A stretch of DNA of 64,000 nt, from assembly GCA_026120035.1 (NCBI GenBank), contig JALRME010000019.1, forward strand, positions 372,001 to 436,000, written 5' to 3'. The notes beneath the pieces are model-generated. The model was not told the origin of the DNA, ran no database searches, and saw only the letters and a program-made list of their open reading frames with translations. The translations under genes were made by a program, and so were the position numbers. The DNA comes from Coleophoma eucalyptorum (Eukaryota; Ascomycota; Leotiomycetes; Helotiales; Dermateaceae). This document shows positions 58,886 through 64,000 of this stretch, one piece after another; position 1 is the stretch's first letter, and each line of letters begins with the position of its first letter.

Positions 58886-61800
58886 CTAAGCACCACCTTT
58901 ACCTCTCTTTCTGGTTTCAACGATTTTCTTAGCTAGAATTTCTGCCGTTAGAGTTGTGCTCATGAAATCTGATGCCGCAATGTCTGCCCCCAATTGTTTG
59001 TAGCACCAAGTGCGGAGACTAGTACCGATCATGCTATCCATACCGAAAGAGGTGATCGATGCTGTAGGGCTGATATCCTCAACATCAAGGTTGAAGGTCT
59101 TGGAGAACTTATCTAATACAAGTTCCAAGATGTCTGGCAATTCAAGTCTACCACCGACCTTCCCATTACCAGACCCCTCATTTTGGCCAGCAGCTTTGTC
59201 CATAATAGCATTGAGTAAGGGGCCCGCTCGAGCCTGTTGCCAAAAGGGAAGATCATTGATATCAATGTCAGCCCTGAGTTTAGCGGGCTCCAGACCAGAG
59301 ACAAGGAAGTTATTAGCATGAGAGTCAAATGCCCAGTGATTTGTAGGTTTATCTCCGATAGCAGTATCCATCAGGTTGATAAATTCAGCTTCATCTATGG
59401 CGTGGACACCACCTCGGGAAATGCCTTGTTCGATTACCTCGTTCTGGCTTACGAATCCAATCTCAAGAACCATTGTGAGAGAGACGGTGGTTGCGGGCAA
59501 CCCTTGACTGCTTCGGTAACGAGCGAAGTATTCCAAAAATGTATTGCCTGCGCAGTAGTTGCTCTGGGTTGGAGTCCCTGTCATGGCTGAAGTTGATCCC
59601 AGCATGACAAAAAAGTCAAGAGGTTGTCCAGAGAGAGCATTATGAAGATTCCAAGTACCAGTGACTTTTGGTCGTACTGCATACTCCCAACTTGACAAGT
59701 CGTGCCTTGCGAAAAGACGATCCTAAAATGTGCATTAGCCATAGATATCGTAACCCATGGGTGCTATAAGACTTACGTCCAGCGACATGACCCCCTGAAC
59801 AACGCCAATGATATTGCCACGACCTGCCTCGACAGCTCTTTTCACGTCGTTCATATTTGTAACATCCCCTTTGATCACATCTATGGTGACTCCGCGAGCT
59901 CGGAGACTTTTGATCATTGCAGCAGCCTCTGGTCGATCTTCTCCAGAACGACCAAGGAAGATTAGGTGGCGAGCGCCATTATGCACCATATGGCGAGCAA
60001 GACATCTTCCAAGTCCTCCAAGACATCCAACAAGAAAGTAGGCACCATCAGGCTTAAATGCCACTGATTTTTTCTTGGCCAAATACTAGAATCACGTTAC
60101 TTAATATGCAGCGCTTGAGGTTGAACTGAGATACACACCTTTATATTCGATGACTTTTCAAAACTGACCACCACTTTTCCAATACGATCTGGCTTACCAA
60201 ACTGTTCGAATGCTTCGGTTACTTCTGATGCTGCATAAGAGGTAAAGTTTGCTATGGGCTCGATCTTCTCCCGACGGTATTGTATGACTTCTCCCAAAAC
60301 CCTATATGAATTAGCCTCAAATACCAGAGAAGTTATTAAATAAAACTTACTGCGCCATCAAATCTGGTTTCTCCTGAGCAGTTAGAACTAAGTCCATCGC
60401 AACAAAACTGGCTGCCCGTTTAAAGGGGGCCATATCTAAAATGCCTTGGTCAAGAATATCAGTTTGGCCGAGTTCGATGTGTCGTCCATGAGCTGCAATG
60501 CAGTTCCAAGTGGCTTTCAAATTTTCTCGGACCAAAGAGTTCAGTGACACATCAACACCACGACCGTCTGTTGCATTCATGATCCCTGGAACAAAGCCTT
60601 GGTCTCGCGAGGTTAGAATGTGTGCATCATCCAAGCCGAAGGTTGCCTTCAAGTATTCTTTCTTGGCTAGAGTTCCTACGGTTGCAAAAATCTCAGCACC
60701 AATCAATTGGGCAATCTGTATTGCTGCAAGTCCAACTCCACCGGTAGCAGAATGAATCAGCACAGACTCTCCCTTCTGAAGTTTGGCTAGGTGAACCAAG
60801 GCATAGATTGCGGTTATGAATGGCATCATAACACTTGCCATTTCCTCGAAAGAGTCGTTGGGACCAATCTTCTGGAGGAATCGAGCATCGTATCTTTCGA
60901 TGTTTCTGAAATGTCCAAAGGCCGCCCAAGCTACTCTGTCTCCGACTTTGACATTGGTAACACCGCTGCCGATCTTTCGCACGATTCCAGCGCCCTCACA
61001 ATTGAGAATATCAGAATTGTATGTTCCTGAGAGCGTAGCAAAATCCTAAAGGGTGTCAGGTATTTGTGCTCGATAATAATTTAAGTACTTTTTACAAACA
61101 TACCTTCATGTTCAAGCCCAGTGCCTTTACTTCCACTTCTGCTTCGCCAGGACTTAGAGGTACTGTCCACTCGTCTTCCTCAAAGTATAGAGTTTCCAGC
61201 AAACCTACACGCTCAATCTTTAGACGGATGCATTGATTTGGATCATAGATGGTGTCTGTCGGTACATCCTCAAGTGATGCAACGTACCTCCCATCGAGAG
61301 AGACATCCTGGGAAAGTCTACTGATATAGGAAATACCATTTTTAACAATAAATTCCTTGTCGTCAGTCGATTTGGTATCATCCATAGAATGAATGAGGTT
61401 AAGTAGTTGGTGAGCGACCATGTTGGGATCTCGATGATCGAAATCCACTGTTCTGAATGTCAAAGTTGGATGTTCAGTCTGGAGACAGCGACCAAGGCCC
61501 ATAACGAGAGCAGCATCAGGGTCCCCACCTTCCAGTAGGTTTCCGTGGGTTGCCCACAGTAAGCTCCGTGTGTTAGTTGTGATTGACTGGAGGGCTGTGA
61601 GCTCTTTCTGCGTTAGAGACTCGTGGAATAAACTAGATCCGGATTCCGCGATGGAGATGCAGATGTCATTTTCGCCAACATCGATTGTCTTATCTGCCAA
61701 AGAGACAGACTTTACATTCTTCCCAGATGCCGACACCGCGGATATAACTTCGGAATCAAATGATGTTGGCGCACTTCTCGTGATCTATCAAACAGCTTAG

Positions 61801-64000
61801 CTTTAGGCTTGAATAATATAGATAAGTATGTTTTCCGACTTACCAGAACGATGTCGCTCAGAACTTCTTTGCTATCATTCTTCACAGGGCGTATCAATAC
61901 CGATGATTGGTCTTTTTGAACCACTGCAAGCCCTTGTGCCTCAAGGATTGTAGACAGTGTCTCATTTTCAATTGTAAAAATCAAAAATTGACCGTCGGGT
62001 TCCAAGAAAGCCTTGAGATTGCCGATAAACTTTGACGCATCATCGGCTGGTACCGTAGGGACAATGATCAAGTTGAAGAGCTTTCCCGCGGCTTCTTCGC
62101 TTTCCAGAAAGCCTGCCGTCTTCATAATTATACCAGGTTTGTTTTCATACTTGGCTCTCAAGAGCTCAGTATCACCATCCGAATCTGCCACGCTAGTGAA
62201 GGTCATGTAGCGCCTTAGAGATGAACCACTTTCAAGGATCCTGTGTAAAAGATCTGATGTTTCTAGATCATTACTAGATGTCTCCAAGATGTTCATTCTA
62301 GGATATTTATGAGCAAGGAGATCCAGTAAAATTCCATCTTCCGGGATTGTAAGGAGCTTGTCGACATCTGGCTTCCAGATGGTGCGCAAATACGGATGGC
62401 GGTCCTCAGTCCCAAGATCATCCAGAGATTCTGTGTATTGAGTACAGGACATATTTCCAATCTCAAGCAATGGTTTCCCAGAGTCAGAGTAGAGTTGAAT
62501 CCACCCCTCCAATGCCCGAAGACTGTAGAAACTTGCGCTAGCAAGCACCTTCCCGGTTTCAGCAGTCAACTTTGGAACGTTATCACCTCCCCAGGACCAG
62601 ATGGAGACATCCTCCATAGAAACTGGGACGAAGGATCTTTTCAGCTCTTTGAGTGATCCTTTATGGGCAGCAATTAAAGCTACTTGGATACATGTATCCA
62701 TAGCTGCGGGATGAACAACGAATGTGGACTCATCTGGAGACACGCCGGTTGGAAGTAGAGACGTAGAGGCGATAACCTGTTGAATTTCTGGATCGGCACG
62801 GATGCCACTCAAACCCTGGAATGCCGGACCATAGTTCAAAGAAACCCTCTTGAAACCTCTATACCAGGTGTGAGATGCTATCGGCTCCTGCAATGTGCTT
62901 GCATCGAACTTTGGGTTCAAGTCGCATGCCTCTTTTTTGGAGACAGTCCCTACACAGTGTTCGGTCCAGATCCCATTTTGATAAGACGAGATAGTAAATG
63001 TAGCGAGACTCTTGGAATTAATGGACGCCGAGATAGTGGTGAATCGCATTGTAGTAACGATCTCGATTTGTTCTCCTGCCGGAGGTAGAGACAATGCGGA
63101 TAGAATACTAATGTGCGGGAAGTAATAGCGGAAAGGTCCATCCATCTTCACTTTGTCTTGTAAAAATTGCCGAGCAGCTTCAGTTGCAACAGCAATGTAT
63201 CCAGTAGCGGGGAAAACAGGCTGCGATCCTAACTGATGGTCTTCAAGCCAGGGGTAATCCTTAGCATCCAGAAGATTTCGCCACTGTCGCTGTTTGTCAA
63301 ATGTTCCGGGAAGTTGACTACCGAGTAGGGAATGGAAGGGGAACTTTCGTTGTTGGTACTCATCATTGGGTCGATTCCGGTTACGGACGGTGCCATTTGA
63401 GTAATTCCAACTATATCTTGGAAGGTCCACGATAGGAACACCAGTCTCTGCTACCACCATACCATTCACTCTTTTCTCAATGGCATTGACTCTTGCCAGA
63501 TCAATTGGGTACGCCTTTATCGTAAGTGTGCCGGCTAGGTCGAGAAGAGACGTGACTGAGCTCTGACCACGGACGAGAGTCGGAGAGTAGTCTAAATCTT
63601 TCTGACTTATACCCAACCCGTCCCGTATTTGACGTAGTGGGCCAGCCAGTGCAGAATGAGGACCTATCTCAACAAAGTGCTTGATACCAAGTTCCGAGGT
63701 TTCGATAGCTGCTGCAACTGCCTCTGCGAAGCGAACTGGAGACTCCAAATTGCTTCGCCAGTAACTAGGCCCTGGCTTGAAGCCGGCAGGCTTTCTCTGA
63801 CCTGTGACTGATGAAAAGAAAACGGGCGAAGGGCCCTTTACACCATTGACTGCTTTGTTCCCGATATCAAGGGCGGAAATGGCGTCAGATAAACCTTTTT
63901 CGTAGGCATTGCCAATATTCTTCATATGGTGTGAATGATATGCTCTCCCGCCAGTCTTGAGCTCTCGCACAAAAATTCTCTCGCTATCCAATTTCTCCTT
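58886..64000 (-). CDS. Highly reducing type I polyketide synthase (3' part; AT end to ACP)
   Basis: Iterative megasynthase of a secondary-metabolite pathway; it runs off the right edge, so KS and most of AT are missing. Visible exons: 64000-61844, 61784-61104, 61045-60351, 60301-60139, 60085-59777 and 59722-58886, giving 1613 aa. Order: AT tail (GGRAYHSHHM); DH at about 80-380 with catalytic DHQLGSQPVFPATG and HPAAMDTCIQ; a region where a C-methyltransferase is expected but the SAM motif is absent (NILETSSND); a pseudo-KR stretch; ER with VLIHSATGGVGLAAIQIA; KR with VGCLGGLGR, MLGSTSAMTG and catalytic YCAGN; and a C-terminal ACP whose phosphopantetheine serine is in FGMDSMIG. No release domain follows the ACP, so release needs a separate enzyme or transfer. 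All joins restore family sequence. The product cannot be predicted. Confidence 0.95.

Overview
The window is nuclear DNA of a filamentous ascomycete (Pezizomycotina). The signs are many short spliceosomal introns (about 47-170 nt, mostly 47-66) with GT...AG ends, a HET-domain gene, a highly reducing polyketide synthase, a Pbs2-type MAPKK with filamentous-fungal insertions, and a TRI12-type transporter. A leotiomycete is my guess, from general sequence resemblance only. No tRNA, rRNA, CRISPR array or intact transposon was recognised.

Left part (0-31.6 kb), mostly housekeeping genes: ribosomal protein L24 (-), Trm44 tRNA methyltransferase (+), a LigB/DODA-type dioxygenase (+), acyl-protein thioesterase (-), an Ivy1-like protein (+), a Nup53-like nucleoporin (-), mitochondrial Fmp46-like protein (+), a long RRM protein (+), an MCT-type transporter (-), the HOG-pathway MAPKK Pbs2 (-), an auxin-efflux-carrier-family membrane protein (+), a secreted sulfatase (+) and a MYND zinc-finger protein (+). 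Several pairs are divergent and share 300-500 bp promoters. The 3.5 kb between Pbs2 and the membrane transporter holds no convincing gene.

Middle part (31.8-43 kb), more accessory: a HET-domain gene (-), a Marvel-domain membrane protein with a tandem-repeat Pro/Gln tail (-), a cysteine-rich GPI-anchored surface protein (-), the decayed remnant of a fungal-specific transcription factor (+), and a glutathione S-transferase (-). The long gene-poor gaps lie here.

Right part (43.5-64 kb): the SEA/GATOR2 subunit Mtc5 (-) divergent from Ubc13 (+), a TRI12-family MFS pump (+), a secreted fasciclin protein (+), an ArsH-type FMN reductase (-), a candidate solo LTR, and the 3' two-thirds of a highly reducing PKS (-) that leaves the window on the right. 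The PKS, possibly with ArsH and the pump, may be one edge of a secondary-metabolite cluster whose other genes lie beyond base 64000.

Gene models were spliced by eye from reading-frame continuity, GT/AG borders and recalled family conservation. Most junctions preserve frame exactly; start codons are the least certain part.
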